DNA from: Clarireedia homoeocarpa
Taxonomy: Eukaryota; Ascomycota; Leotiomycetes; Helotiales; Rutstroemiaceae
NCBI GenBank assembly: GCA_001465935.1
Contig: LNKV01000003.1
Coordinates: 626,363-690,362, forward strand
DNA length: 64,000 bases
Direction of reading: 5' to 3'
Part shown: piece by piece, positions 8,920 to 20,615 of the stretch
Layout: every line of letters starts with the position of its first letter
How positions within the stretch are numbered: position 1 is the first letter of the stretch
Notes under the pieces: generated by a model
What the model was told of the DNA's origin: nothing
Databases searched by the model: none
The model's input: the letters and a program-made list of their open reading frames with translations, nothing else
Position numbers and translations under genes: made by a program

Positions 8920-11735
8920 ATGTCTTTACGCTCACCTCGTTCTCCCGATTTTTCGCGGCATGGCTTTCAGCCTTTGGACAACAACAACAACAACAACGAC
9001 ATGTCTGATCACATCCCCCTCACAACGGTGCGAACTGCATCTAGTTCAACTGGTGCACGAAAAGCGGGCGAAGGAATATTGGCAGGCTCACCAGACTCTC
9101 CCAATGATGAAGAAAAAAAGGGCTTTTTTGGGAAGAGAGGAGCTGGTCGGCGAAAAGCCAAAGCTGCAACGAGAGTCAACACAAATGGCGAGGAAATAGC
9201 CGTCAACGGGTTGGGAAGGTTTTACCACATGATTGTAAATTTCTCCGTGGTTACTCGATATATGCTCTATGTCGCTCCCGTCGGCATCATCCTCGCCATA
9301 CCTGTCGTTTTCTTTGCCGTTTTCAAACCCAATTCAACTATTGGGAAAATGCGCTTGTATCTGTTCTTTACTTGGATCGAAATCATCTGGCTAAGCATTT
9401 GGGTATCGAAGCTTTGCTCGAAAGCGGTGCCATATATTTTCATGTTTCTATGCGGAGTCGTCAGCACCGGTGTCCGGAAATACGCATCAATCTTGAAAAA
9501 CCTCGAGATTCCATTGTCGTTGGTGGGTTGGGCTATCACCTCGCTAGTCACTTTCACGGCCCTTTCTTCTCCTCATTTGAACAAAACCCCGCAGAATGAG
9601 AAAGGGACTCAGGGTGGCTGGATTAAAACCATGACAAACGTTTTGATCCCGACTCTGATTGCCTCGATCATTTTCCTGGGAGAAAAACTGATCGTACAGT
9701 TGATCAGTGTCAATTACCATCGTCGATCCTTTGACGGACGGATCAAGGAATCCAAACACCTCATCCATTTACTCGGTCTACTTTACGAAGCATCACGAAC
9801 TCTGTTTCCCATGTATTGTCCCGAGTTTGCGGAAGAGGACTATGTTATTAGTGACAGCATTGAAGCCATTCTTGCTAAAACGAACAGACGTCTGGTGGGA
9901 CACAATCGCTCCGGATCTCACACGCCAATGAAGCTGATTGGAGAGATGGGTCGTATTGGAGACAAAGTCACCTCTGTTTTTGGTAATATCGCCTCGGAAA
10001 TCACTGGAAAGCAAGTCTTCAATCCTAACTCTGCTCACTCGGTTGTCATCGAGGCCTTGGAAAAGACCAAGTCGTCGGAAGCGTTGGCTAAAAGATTGTG
10101 GATGTCTTTCGTCGTTGAAGGTCGAGATTCTCTATTAGCTGAAGATCTTGAGGAAGTGCTTGGTAATGGTCGTAAGGCAGAAGCTGAAGAAATTTTCGAT
10201 GCCCTAGATAACGACGGAAACGGTGATATTTCTCTTGATGAGATGATTATGAAGGTTGTTGAAATCGGACGTGACCGCAAAGCGATTGCAAAGAGTATGC
10301 GAGATGTTGGTCAAGCAATTGGTGTTCTTGATCAGGTTTTGGTCACTGTTGTTGTTATCATCGTTCTTTTTACTTTCAGTAAGTTCACACATTCTATAAA
10401 CCCCCCCCACCTAGATGCATAGCTGACGATATTGTAGTTGCTTTCCAAGACACTGGATTCCTTGCCACTCTCACGACGGCCGGTACAACGCTATTGTCTC
10501 TATCGTTCGTCTTCGCAGCCACCACTGCGGAGTTCCTTGGAGCATGTATTTTCCTGTTTGTGAAACATCCGTATGATGTTGGTGATCGCTGCGATATCGA
10601 CAAAACATACCTTGTAGTGGAACAGATTTCCCTTCTATTCACTGTCTTCAAGCGCATCGACAACATGAAGATGGTACAAGTGCCGAATATCGTTCTCAAC
10701 AATCTCTGGATCGAAAACATTACACGAAGTAAGGCAATGAAAGAGCAGCTTGATATGTATATTTCGTTCGACACGACTCTCGAGGACATCGAACTACTCC
10801 GTGCTGAAATGGAAGCCTTTGTTCGTCACCCAGACAATGCCCGTGATTTCCATCCGGACATGGATTTGGAAGCCGTGGGCATTGGCAACATGGATAAGTT
10901 ACAACTCAAAGTGGAAATCAGACACAAATCTAATTGGCACAATGAGACAGTTCGTGCTGCGCGCCGTTCTAAGTTTATGTGTGCGCTGGTACTTGCTCTT
11001 CGCAAAATTCCTATTAATGCTCCTGGTGGTGGCGGAGATGCTTTGGGTGGCCCAGCCAATCCCAACTATTCTGTTGCTGTTACGGATGAATGGGCTGCAA
11101 TGGCTCGTGAAAAATCTAAAGATACAAAAGATGCAAAGCGTCTTGTGCCCACAAAACCTGCTAAGAACACAAATCCCGACCTCGGACCGGTATCGGAAGA
11201 AGACGCAGCAGAAGCATTGAACGCACGTCGACCAGGCTTGGACTCTGCACACAGTTATAATGATGGGTGGTCTTCCTCCCGCGATGATCAAATGCTAGGA
11301 GATGGTAACTTTGATGAATATGGCAATCCGCGAGCATCCCTCATGAAGAGAGCAAGCACTCGCGGTAGACGTAAGCCAGGAGAGCACTTGCCACCGAATG
11401 CATCGGGATTCAGTGTCACTATTGATAGTCCGAGGAATTCGGCTTATAGCAATACCTTTAGGACCGAGAATAATCAAGCTGCTCCTCCCTACCAGTCAAC
11501 ATATAGCGGCAGTGGACACCAGAAGTACACGCCATTCCCTGTCAATCCATCCGGACAACTTGGCCGCAATATTTCCATTAGTTCGGTGCGAAGCACAAAT
11601 CTTTCTGTCATTGGTCAACATGCTGCCCCTTCGGCTCCGGTAACCTCATCAGGCACTACGCCGGCCGGAAGGGATATTGTTGGTGGTACAACGAGTCGCA
11701 ATAAATCCGATGTTGATGAGGAAGAAGACAAGTGA
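8920..11735 (+). CDS. MscS-type mechanosensitive ion channel with EF-hand (Msy1/Msy2-like)
   Basis: Exons 8920-10378 and 10438-11735 (59-bp intron, GTAAGT...GTAG, branch AGCTGAC) give 918 aa. Hydrophobic segments occur at about residues 105-135, 150-180, 205-225 and 245-265, then again around the intron (VLVTVVVIIVLFTF, LLSLSFVFAATTAEFLGACIFLF). A single EF-hand (DALDNDGNGDISLDEM, about residue 425) precedes the pore-lining MscS segment; HPYDVGDRCDI and MVQVPNIVLNN are typical MscS beta-domain signatures. The C-terminal third is hydrophilic and probably disordered. Fission yeast Msy1/Msy2 have this EF-hand plus MscS layout and sit in the ER, regulating calcium during hypo-osmotic swelling; the same role is inferred. 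The N-terminus has an Asn run. Confidence 0.93.
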
Positions 11736-12513
11736 CGGGGCATGAGATAGAATTTCCTAAATATTTGGGCTGGGCGTAAAATAGAGATACCTGTTGACTT
11801 TTTCTGCTGCATGTCATGGTAGGATATTTTACGATTTTGAATGATGATGTAATTAGACGCTGTATCAACACAGTTGCTTTCAATTTTTTAATTGGCTAGA
11901 TAATGTCAAATAGATAAAATAGATGAGGGGAAGATTATGAGAGAATAGGAGGAGTTGTTTATTGGTTGTGTCGCTTCATCTTACAATCATTCCATGAACA
12001 ATTGCAAGGCTGCTGAGTAATTGCTTGGAGCTTCCATATTTCCGCCTTGCCAATAATCTTACGTTAGATACTCACAGGAGACAAGGAGACGCAAGAGCCT
12101 TCAAACGCTCTACGCCGTGTATGCAGCCAATCAGTTTCTTCCACACGTAATTGACATGGCCCGTGACTTCGGCTTTGTGCTTATATATCTTCCGAGCTGA
12201 ACGTTCGTTCAAAAGCTACACTTTTGTCTACGGTGTTTTCATAAAGATATCTTCTGTATTATATTCGTCGCAACTTTGCTATTCATTGCTGTTCGCTGCC
12301 TCTACCTTCTAGCATATTAACGTCGCGCTAGACTACGGGCTGTCATCGATTGACAAATCGTGGAACTTCGATTGAACCTCCCACCGCCCACCACCACCCC
12401 CGATTGCGGAAAACTTCATCACGTGTTGGTATTCATCGCCATTGCCTCAAAAGCATTGCAGCTGAAGGAGTTGCTCGTTATTTAAGTTGGTGTCCGGGGA
12501 GGAGAGGGCAAAG
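11736..12513. other. Intergenic between tandem genes
   Basis: 3' flank of the channel gene followed by the promoter and leader of the BTB gene. AT-rich to about 11960. No repeats or RNA genes seen. Confidence 0.4.
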
Positions 12514-14300
12514 ATGGCGAGCAGTAAGGGCTTGGAGGGCCAGAGCCACCTCAATACCGCGTTTATTGACAACAGCTTAACGCCCCTTACTGCGGAAATT
12601 GTGGATCCGCCAGGTATCTTAAGAGATCCGAGTATTCCACAGGCTAGGAAATACAACACAGATATTCCAGATATGCTGCCGCACGAGAAGGTCTTCCCCA
12701 TACAAATCGGCACGGAACTCTTCAAATTGAGTGGGGCCAGTTTAAGTTCTGATGGTACGTATTTCCGTGCTATCATGAGATGATGTCTCGTGCCTTGTAA
12801 TAGAAATTGGATATACTAGAAAAGACAATTCGAGATCACAAGCTAAGAATTCTAGAGCACCCTCATACTTTTCCCGATATTTTCAATGCCAGATGAAGGC
12901 GGCTGAAGAAACCGGCCTGGATCCAAACACTGCGATTAGGACTCTCTATATTGATCGGGATCCGGTCACTTTTAAGGATATCTCACTTCACCTGCAGGGA
13001 TACCATATTGCGCCTAGAAGCGCCACTCATTTTGTGAAACTGTTTGCTGATGCGCAATTTTATTGTTGTATGTCTTGAAAACAGCATGTAGTCTCTACTT
13101 TTGAAGGGATAGCTAATACGCAATTTAGTACCTCGACTTATATCCAAACTTTACGAAGAGAATATCTTCATTACAATTGGAAATCAAGAATTCCAAATCC
13201 CTCGCAATATCTTCTCTGATCCAGGCAATAGTCCGAATTACTTCTCCCTGGGCTTCGCCGTCTTCTTTAGCAGCCCCAAAGAAATATTTCCCGGTCTCAG
13301 CCGCGAAGGCCTTCTCCGACCCCCCTCAATAGTCCCCCCATGCGTACCTAATCGTTCCGCCCACACCTTCTCCGAAATTCTCCACCTCCTCCGTGGCTAC
13401 CCCCTCGAAATCCGCAGTCCAGAACACCGCGCCGAACTCCTTCGCGATTGTCGCTACTTCCATCTTAAAGGCCTTGAACAGAAATTAATCCCACACTCTA
13501 TATCGTACAATCTCCTCCGCAACAAAGATGAAATAACCATTCGTCTTCCAGATATCCGACAATCAGGAATATCCATTCTCTCCGACATCCCATCTTCTTC
13601 CACCCCATCCTCTTTACCATCTACCCCCCCATCCGTTCCACAATCCTCCCTCGGCTGGGTAAACTACGCCCGTCCATTCACTGACACCCATCCTTACGAA
13701 CTGGTCCTCGAAATCGGAGACTCTCTCTCTCTCCTACACATCTTTCATTCCTCCAGCACCAACAAGCCAACAATCAAACTCGAATTCTTTGCAGAAACCA
13801 ATAAGCGCATGGGCAAATTACTTGAGGTTGTGGCGACGAAATTAAATCTCCCGATTACACAGCCGCTGGGACTACTGATGCGCAATGGTGGGAAGAGCTC
13901 GGAACCGTCAAGTCCGGGGAGAAGCGGCATCTGTGAGGATTGGATGGCGGTAAGGTTGGATGAGGGCGCGGCGGTGTGGGTTGATGGAGTGGTTTGGGAG
14001 GGGTGGGGTGGAGGGGTTCGGGAGCGAGAGGAAGGGGGAGACGATACTGGTGCTAGTGCTGGCGGTCCGACGAAGCGGAGGAAGATAGATGAGGGGTGGG
14101 TTGGAGGAAATGGAGGAGGTGCTAGTGGTGGAAAAGAAGAATCCTGGGTAGTCAAAACCGGACAATGGAGATTACGCATCGAAAGCCAACCTGGAGTAGC
14201 GGGCGGAAAGGGGAAATTCGAATGCGTACTCGTGGCCGTGAAAATCGACGCACTCCGTGGAGAAAGGGGGGTGAATTTGGCGAGGAAGTTCTTGGATTGA
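12514..14300 (+). CDS. BTB/POZ-domain protein of fungal type
   Basis: Exons 12514-12754, 12858-13067 and 13129-14300 give 540 aa. Frame continuity supports both introns: SLSSD joins APSYFSRYFQ, and AQFYC joins LPRLISKLYEEN. The block FPIQIGTELFKLSGASLSS...PSYFSRYF...LYIDRDPVTFKDISLHLQGYHI...LFADAQFY is a BTB/POZ fold (KCTD/T1-like), found in fungal proteins near yeast YLR108C. A second BTB-like copy may follow (ENIFITIGNQEFQIPRNIF...YFSLGF...FSEILHLLRGYPLEI). A low-complexity Gly/Glu segment and an RKKR-like basic stretch (TKRRKID) lie near the C-terminus. BTB domains mediate oligomerisation and often bind cullin 3; the target here is unknown. An upstream in-frame GTG exists but the ATG at 12514 is preferred. 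Confidence 0.8.
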
Positions 14301-15310
14301 TTTGGCGGGGGTGCGGGTGCTTGCGTAGTCACGTGGTTCTTTCTGAGAGGGCCAGGTGTATGGGCTGATTAGAAGGAGTTATTATTCCTTGAGTATAGAG
14401 TTGAGTGATTACTGGTGTAAGGTTGTCTGAGTGAGGGAGCGGGTTGGGCTTGCAGAGGGAGTTGCAGTACGGTTTGTCTATTATTTATACATTTCTTCAT
14501 GTAACATATGTCCATAGTTTTGCCCTGCCTTAGAACCTCTCACAGCTCATAGGCATGCCCGCTTATCAGTCCGGATAGAAGCTAAAGGTATTGATTGTTG
14601 CTACTACTAGTAAGTAAGCAGGTTAGTTAGATGTATCCATCCATCCATCCATCCAGGAGCTATTGGTAAGATATCAAACCAACCCGAGCGAACCAGCACA
14701 GCCGAGTTCTCATCCGATCAGCGACTCGCTCGCGGCGACGCAACTCGCTGCTCCAATTCGGAATGAAATCGCCCTCTGCAGGGAACTCATACGGGCGGGA
14801 CATCACCTCCCGTGAAAATGCCCTAATTTACACACACAGTAACGAAAAGCCCAATACGGAGGCAGAGAGGTAAAGTTCAGGCAGAAGCTCTCAAATACGG
14901 GCTTTCAATCTGTGTGCCTCCTCGGGCATTCTTCGACATCTGAGAAAAGCTTCACTCTCGACCCAATTTATCGCTATGATGTTCTTATGGATTCATAGGA
15001 TTCACGGCCAAAGAGAATGACTATGGAATGGCATGAACGTTCGTAGGAAGGCTCCACATACTAGGGGGTACTTCTTCTACTACTACAAATTAAGTGTTCG
15101 ATGTTCAAATATCAAGAGATGGAGATTCAACTCCTTATCAGCGCCAATACACGACAACATCCGCGACATGAAGAGATAGGAATGGGCTTGAAGGACTACG
15201 ACTGCCACTGCAAGAAATAGAAATAAGAAAGGATATATGCCAATTGAAGGGTAGGCGGGTAGGAGGCAAATTGCATTCCAGGTGCCAATGATGGGCCTGA
15301 GATACAGTCC
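14301..15310. other. Intergenic, convergent
   Basis: No coding sequence or RNA gene seen. A small ATCC tetranucleotide run occurs near 14636-14654. Confidence 0.4.
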
Positions 15311-16466
15311 TCAGCCAATCCTACAGATTATCTTCCCCTTCGATTGATTGCTCTCCATCAACTCATGAGCCTCCCTGATATCTTTCCAAGAGAACACTCT
15401 CTCAATAGGAACCTCAAAGGTGCCGTCAACAAACTTCGGTAGGGCAAACTCCACCAGCTTATCCCTCAAAATTCTCTGATACTCCAGTGGTCTGCTCCTC
15501 AATCTGCTGCCCTCCCACCGTAATCGTTTGTTCTCAAGCATACCTATATCCAAACCGGCTTCGAGTTTATGCCCACTAAGACTCGCAAGTTGAACGATCC
15601 TTCCGTCAATTGCTGCAGCCTCGAAATTGCCCTGAGAATAATTCTTACCGATGAAGTCAACAATGACGTCAACCCCATGGCCATCCGTTGCGTTCATAAT
15701 ACCTTTCACCCAATCGTCCCTGTGGTAATTGAAGCCATGTGTGGCGCCTAAAGTTTTGCAGAAGTCTGTCTTCTCGTCAGAGCCCGCGGTTACAAATATT
15801 TTATTTGCACCCGCTGCCTTGCTGAGTTGTATTCCTGCGATCGAAACAGCGGATGCTCCCGCATGCCAAAGAACGTTATCTCCCGACTTGAAACACCCCA
15901 CAAGATGTAGAGCTTGAGTGGCAGTAATCCAGGTCTGAACAGTATGTCAGTACTTCTTCGGTCGGGTGTATCTTGAGCATACCTCCGGAATCCCAGCAGC
16001 TGTCTCCCAAGATATTGATGCGGGTTTATGGATGAGCATATGGACTGCAGAAGCTATATACTCCGCATAGGCACCTTTTCGAAAATGAATACCAGAGGCA
16101 ATTAATGATTTGAACCTATGCTCTTACCTCCATATGCAAGTCCGAATACTTCGTCGCCGACGTGGAAGTCTGCCACATCGCCCTCGCCAAGTTCTTCAAT
16201 TACACCCGAGAATTCAACGCCCAGTATCTTTCCAGCTTGTGGAGGAACATTGTATTTCCCTTCACGCTGCATCAAGTCCATGCGGTTCAAGCCAAAACAA
16301 TGGATTTTGACCAGAGCTTGTGAGGTTGATGGCTTTGGCTTTGGTACCTCTTCATTCATGAAAAGGCAGGCGACAGGACCAGCCCCATTCTTGATATCTG
16401 TCGTTGTTAGCTTCAGGAAAATCGAATAAGAATATGTTCCGCAATCATACCGATTGCTCTCATCAT
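15311..16466 (-). CDS. NAD(P)H quinone oxidoreductase, PIG3/TP53I3 family (zinc-free MDR)
   Basis: Minus-strand exons 16466-16451, 16397-16128, 16074-15983 and 15934-15311 give 333 aa, the usual length. The N-terminal GroES-like half carries ALVKIHCFGLNRMDLMQREG and ILGVEFSGVIEELG; the Rossmann half carries VLWHAGASAVSIAGIQLSKA, then VDVIVDFIGKNY, and ends GKIICRIG. These are hallmarks of the p53-inducible quinone oxidoreductase branch of medium-chain dehydrogenases, which reduce quinones with NADPH and lack catalytic zinc. The first coding exon is only 16 nt (MMRAI), joined to DIKNGAGPVACLF. The three introns are 48-53 bp. Probably cytosolic. Confidence 0.92.
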
Positions 16467-16818
16467 TTTTTCCCTCCGGAACTTCCTGTTGTGCGCAGAC
16501 TTTAATGAACACTTCTAAATTCAAATGGAGGCCAGAGCAGAATCACCACTACTGCTTATATATCTAGGACCTGAAGTGGAGACGTAAGTCGTACATTATC
16601 CGGGAGCTATTACTGTAATCACCAGAGCTGTATCTTTCGGTAATCGCTTCTCATTGGATGAAGCTTGCGATCTGGATGCATGCATGCTTCATAATCACAT
16701 ACGAACTGCATGTTTATCTAGATTGGCGTGATTGGTTACAAAGCTAGAAGCTAAACTGCCATTGTTCAATGGAACACAATAAGTAACCTTAAAATGCTTT
16801 CCAGGTTATACGATCGTA
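16467..16818. other. Promoter-side intergenic
   Basis: Upstream region of the quinone oxidoreductase; nothing recognisable beyond AT-rich stretches. Confidence 0.4.
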
Positions 16819-17310
16819 ATGTCAAAAAGAGTTCTCTACTCAGCGGCTCATAGATGCTCGAGCCCCCCAGCATCTTCTCGAACAAAAGCATTCCGTTCGT
16901 GGTGTTGTACGCTCAGATGTCAAAGGGCAACAAGTGATCTCCGACTTTGGAGTGTACGGATCCCGATTGGACCTGGGCATCGTTCCAGATATTGCATCTC
17001 TAGGTGCATTCAATGAAGTCGTTCGATTTGATCCGCCCCTCGATATTGTGATCAATACTGCATCGCCATATCTTTACAAAGTCATCAATGACAGTTGCGA
17101 ATAACTGGACCCCGCTATTCAGGGGACTTCGTGTGTACTGGAATCGATGATGCCCCGAGTGCGAAGAGAGCTGGGCTCACAAGCAGTTGTGCGGCTGTCA
17201 TTAGTTTTGCTAGAGAATGTGTGTCGAATCCGCAAAAGGTCTATACGGACCATAACCCCGCGTACCAGGCGAGCAACAGATTTGCGGAAGTGGCCAGTGA
17301 GTATTTCTGA
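16819..17310 (+). pseudogene. Relic of an NAD(P)-dependent epimerase/ketoreductase (aldehyde reductase-like SDR)
   Basis: Reading across frames gives the family's order of motifs: a degraded Rossmann start (VLYSAA for VLITGG), LLEQKHSVRGVVRSDVKG, YGSRLDLGIVPDIASLGAF, PLDIVINTASPYLYKVIN, LDPAIQGTS, then TSSCAAVISFA and KVYTD in another frame. These match extended SDRs of the dihydroflavonol reductase / fungal aldehyde reductase type. At least three frame changes and an in-frame stop break it, and the C-terminal half is gone. It is a dead fragment at the edge of the repeat-rich patch. Confidence 0.75.
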
Positions 17311-17458
17311 GAAAGTCTAGTGGGTCTCGTTCGATGACCTCTGCCCGGAAGCAGCATGGGACATTATGTCATAGGATTTCGATAGTAGCCTTTGGCCGGA
17401 CCGTGGAAGAGAGGCTCTCGCTGAATTCGTCATCAACACCCACATGTACCCGGAAACA

Positions 17459-17525
17459 TGTGAAAACTCCTAAAGTGACGCCACTTCTAGAGAAGTGACA
17501 ATTTGGGCTTATATTTGGTTTCACA
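17459..17525. mobile_element. Tiny TIR element, copy 1 (67 bp)
   Basis: Starts TGTGAAA and ends TTTCACA, a perfect 7-bp terminal inverted repeat. It contains an internal 7-bp-arm palindrome (CACTTCT..AGAAGTG). About 94% identical to the 66-bp copy at 52326-52391. The target-site duplication is not clear here. Non-coding; a miniature non-autonomous element is the best description. Confidence 0.7.
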
Positions 17526-17713
17526 GAAAGCCTCTGAGATGAACTCTCTCTCCTTTGCCCACTACCTTCTTCACCAGAAACAGCCCTAACATCTTGCAAT
17601 TACAGGTTACATTCACCAAGCTCGGTTCTGCCGATCTTTGTTTGAAGATTTCTTTAAGTATGCCCTGTATCGCCTCGTGATACATCCGAAATGATCACTC
17701 CATCAGTTATTTT

Positions 17714-18911
17714 TTGACCATCCCACATTACTTTCTCTGCCGATCTCTAGTTCATAGAAGTTCAAGTCTTCAAAATCATTGCATCGTATACCAAACATGC
17801 AAGAAGGTCAGGAAAATTCCATCAACAAACAGCTGGCCTCCCGCTATTCTCGACGAACTCGCCGTAGAACTAAAGATTGATATCCTCAAGAGCTCGCCAG
17901 ATATTTCTATACTTCATTCGCTCGTACGCTTATCGCCTTTGTATCATGGAGCTTATAAAAATCAACGTCGTTCTATATTGGATACTGTTCTCTTCAGGCA
18001 GATGACGAAACATATTGCTATCGAAAGTCTTGCCCTCTTGGAAGTGCCTCGTATTCCCAAGCTCAGCCAAGCTACTGCTGCTGCTCGCAAGATACAAGTA
18101 GAGAGTTTTCTTGCTCAATATAAGGAGAAACAACAGCAAAGCCTCTGTCCCTCAGGTCCATCCGAGCTCAATTTGAACACCATTATCGGATTGGTAAAAG
18201 TGCACTCGATGGCCAATGTATTTGCCAAAAGATTTTGCAATTGGAGATGCGCATTAGATCCGTTGACGGGCAAAACTGGAGTGGAGTACAGCGAACCTTC
18301 ACATCTAGAGATCATTCGAATTCAACGCGCTCTCTACAGATACGAAATATTCCATACTACTTTTCCATCCGAACCTCTAGATAGAGTGAAGAACCCATTT
18401 AGCGCGCACTATATGTGCCATATGTTATCACTCACCTACATTCCCTGGGAGAATGCGGAGATAGCGTGCATACATGAAATCTTCTGTGATAACTACAAGA
18501 TTATTTACAATCAATGTAGGGAAGAGATTATGATGTTTCGACGAACAGCTGGGAAGAACTTCAGCGGTAAAGTTTTTCCAACTTTAGAAGATGACATGCT
18601 CTGACTTCTAATTATAGGACCTGTTGAGTGGGTAGTCATTGACTTTTCCGCCCAGAGAGGTCTTGATTTCTTACTGTACTTCGTACTCCGTCGACACATG
18701 CGCGAGCCTTGTTACTCTCAAAGAATGCCGATTACGTTTACTTAGAAAACCACCTTAAGAAAGCTCTTGGCGAAATAGAAACCGGGAGTTTACGGAAGTG
18801 GGCATTTGTGATGTGGATGTTGAGAGATTGGAACGATGGAAGGTCCTAGATGTAGGAGCTAAAGAGATGAGAAAGAAAACATATGAATTCGCAGCGGGGC
18901 TGGTGGCATGA
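17714..18911 (+). pseudogene. Broken F-box-like paralogue of the 21677 gene
   Basis: First block 17714-18566 aligns throughout with the intact gene at 21677: LAVELKIDILKSSPDISILHSLVRLSPLYH, ALDPLTGKTGVEY, EIIRIQRALYRYEIF. An intron follows at 18567-18617 in the same place as in the paralogue (FSG joins PVEWV). Decay signs: no ATG opens the frame near the start (an ATG at 17797 is in another frame), the second exon hits a TAG at 18743, and homology resumes in other frames (NADYVYLENHLKKAL, GSLRKWAFVMW, then VERLERWKVL up to about 18911). So there is a frameshift near the start and at least two in the 3' part. A truncated product of about 326 aa is theoretically possible but unlikely. Confidence 0.7.
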
Positions 18912-19341
18912 ATCGTAGGATATCGTTTCCATGCTACTAGACACGGATGGTGTACCCGAAATACTAAGACAAAAATACAACGATTGGAGCCACGATACGG
19001 CCAGAGCGTACATAAGAATTAAAATAAGACGCAGCTTAAAATCAGGTATCTTAACCCCTCATCAACAATCGATAACTTGGAGCGTATTCAAGGATATGGT
19101 GGAACTACTTCGTCTGCTTACTTTAGAAGGCGTGGGAGGTAGCCGACCTACTTGACAGAAAGTTCCGGGCGTGGTAATACTTATAGTGCAGGCTAATTAT
19201 AGAACATTGTCGAAAAGACCAATCCAGCAAGCTCGAAGCTCTCCTTGTCACGAACTTGCAGTTGAACCCGTCGATGGACTGCCTACTATCCGTGTCTAGT
19301 AACGATGCTCAAGCAGGAGGCACAGGGATCTTGGGTACCTA
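18912..19341. other. Unassigned sequence between pseudogene and transposon
   Basis: AT-rich, with short open frames of unknown meaning. No recognised motif. Confidence 0.35.
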
Positions 19342-20615
19342 CAGTAGGCCTCCACTTATATTTAGCGAAATCCATAAAATCGCGATTTTTAATTTGTTAA
19401 TCCCATTACAACAGTTATTAATTATACCACCACTTCGTACTCCTTTACGTTCTATTTCTGGAAACAGATTGCCTTATACCCGATTGTCACCTTACGAACG
19501 GAGTAAAGTCATAGGTAAAGCGGAAGTCCTAGCCGGATCGCGAAGGACCTCAACTGCTCACGCGCTACTATTATATACCCTACAGCAGGATAAATTGTGC
19601 AGCGAGGAAGTTTCTCTACCGTATCCCCTTGACTGCCAACTACTCGCGAACTCACCAAAAATAAGGTGGGGAAGTCGCGTATGGCAGTCAAGGGGATACT
19701 GCTAGAGGGAAATCATATACCGATCGAGACAAACGAAATATAGTACAATATATACGATCAAACCCAAAGTATACTTATGCCTAGGTTAAGAGCTTCTTAA
19801 ACTTCGGATGTAGTAAGACTACGATCAAACAGGTATTGAAGAAGTATAGAATCACCAATTGGAGAGCTAAGAGACACCTAGAGCTTACAGAGGAATATAC
19901 ACTTAAGCGGCTTTCTTAGTGTTTAGTCTGGAGAGGATTGACGGCAGAGAAATAGGGCTTAGTTCTATAGAGTGACAAGTGTTTAGTGGAGCAAGAGCGG
20001 GGTAAAAACCAGGAATAGTATTCTGTACTCCTACTTTGAGGTACTCCAAGTATAAGTAGGACCTATATTCGAGAAGTTAGATCCTGGCTATGTTTTGATA
20101 TAGGATCATACTCCTATATACAGAGCATACAAAGTTAAAGAATAGTTCAGAGAGTATAGGATCAATATATTGAAGGATTAGCTACTATACTCCCTAGATC
20201 TGAACCCGATTGAGTATATCTAGTAGTATTTAAAAGTACAACTATACGAGATATTCCCAAAGGAAGCTAGCAACAGGAGCGAATCAGAGTATACTAGGCA
20301 AAGACTAGAGTCCTGTTTACAAGCAGTATAGGATACTCTCGACGATTCGTTGTTCGAAAAATTAATCGAGGGTATACCTGGAAGGATTAAGGCCTGTATC
20401 GAGGCTAAGGGCTGGTATACTAGATATTAATGGATACTCGATATTGTACAATAATAATACTTGAATGGTTGATTAAATAGATTATAAGCTTCAAACTAGT
20501 ACAAAAATTATTAATTTATCTTATATAGTTAATTAATTATTTAATTCGATTGATTGTTGTTGAGATGATAAAATTGATAATTTTCAAAGTATAAGATATA
20601 AGTGGTCTAGTACTG
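19342..20615 (+). mobile_element. RIP-degraded Tc1/mariner transposon, full length
   Basis: Imperfect terminal inverted repeats of about 24 bp: the left end begins CAGTAGGCC and continues CACTTATATTTA; the right end read backwards begins CAGTACTAG and continues CACTTATATCTTA. Both ends abut a TA dinucleotide (19340-19341 and 20616-20617), the mariner target site. Inside are a transposase N-terminal HTH (RLSPYERSKVIGKAE), RDKRNIVQYIRSNPKYTYA, TTIKQVLKKYRITNWRAKR, the catalytic region with SDKC for SDEC, DHTPIYRAYKVKE for the DNAPxHRA motif, LDLNPIEYI, and GRIKACIEAKGWYTRY before TAA at 20428-20430. Numerous stops occur where the family has Trp or Gln (TGG or CAG changed to TAG), the C:G to T:A signature of repeat-induced point mutation. 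Part of the catalytic core is deleted near 20040. Confidence 0.85.
19619..19702. mobile_element. Hairpin miniature element nested in the mariner relic
   Basis: About 84 bp. Its 18-bp arms (19621-19638 and 19683-19700) are perfect inverted repeats beginning GTATCCCCTTG. It sits between TA dinucleotides (19617-19618 and 19703-19704) inside the linker between the transposase HTH and the RGKSYTDRDKR segment. This is the form of a mariner-type miniature inverted-repeat element that jumped into the older transposon. Confidence 0.7.
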
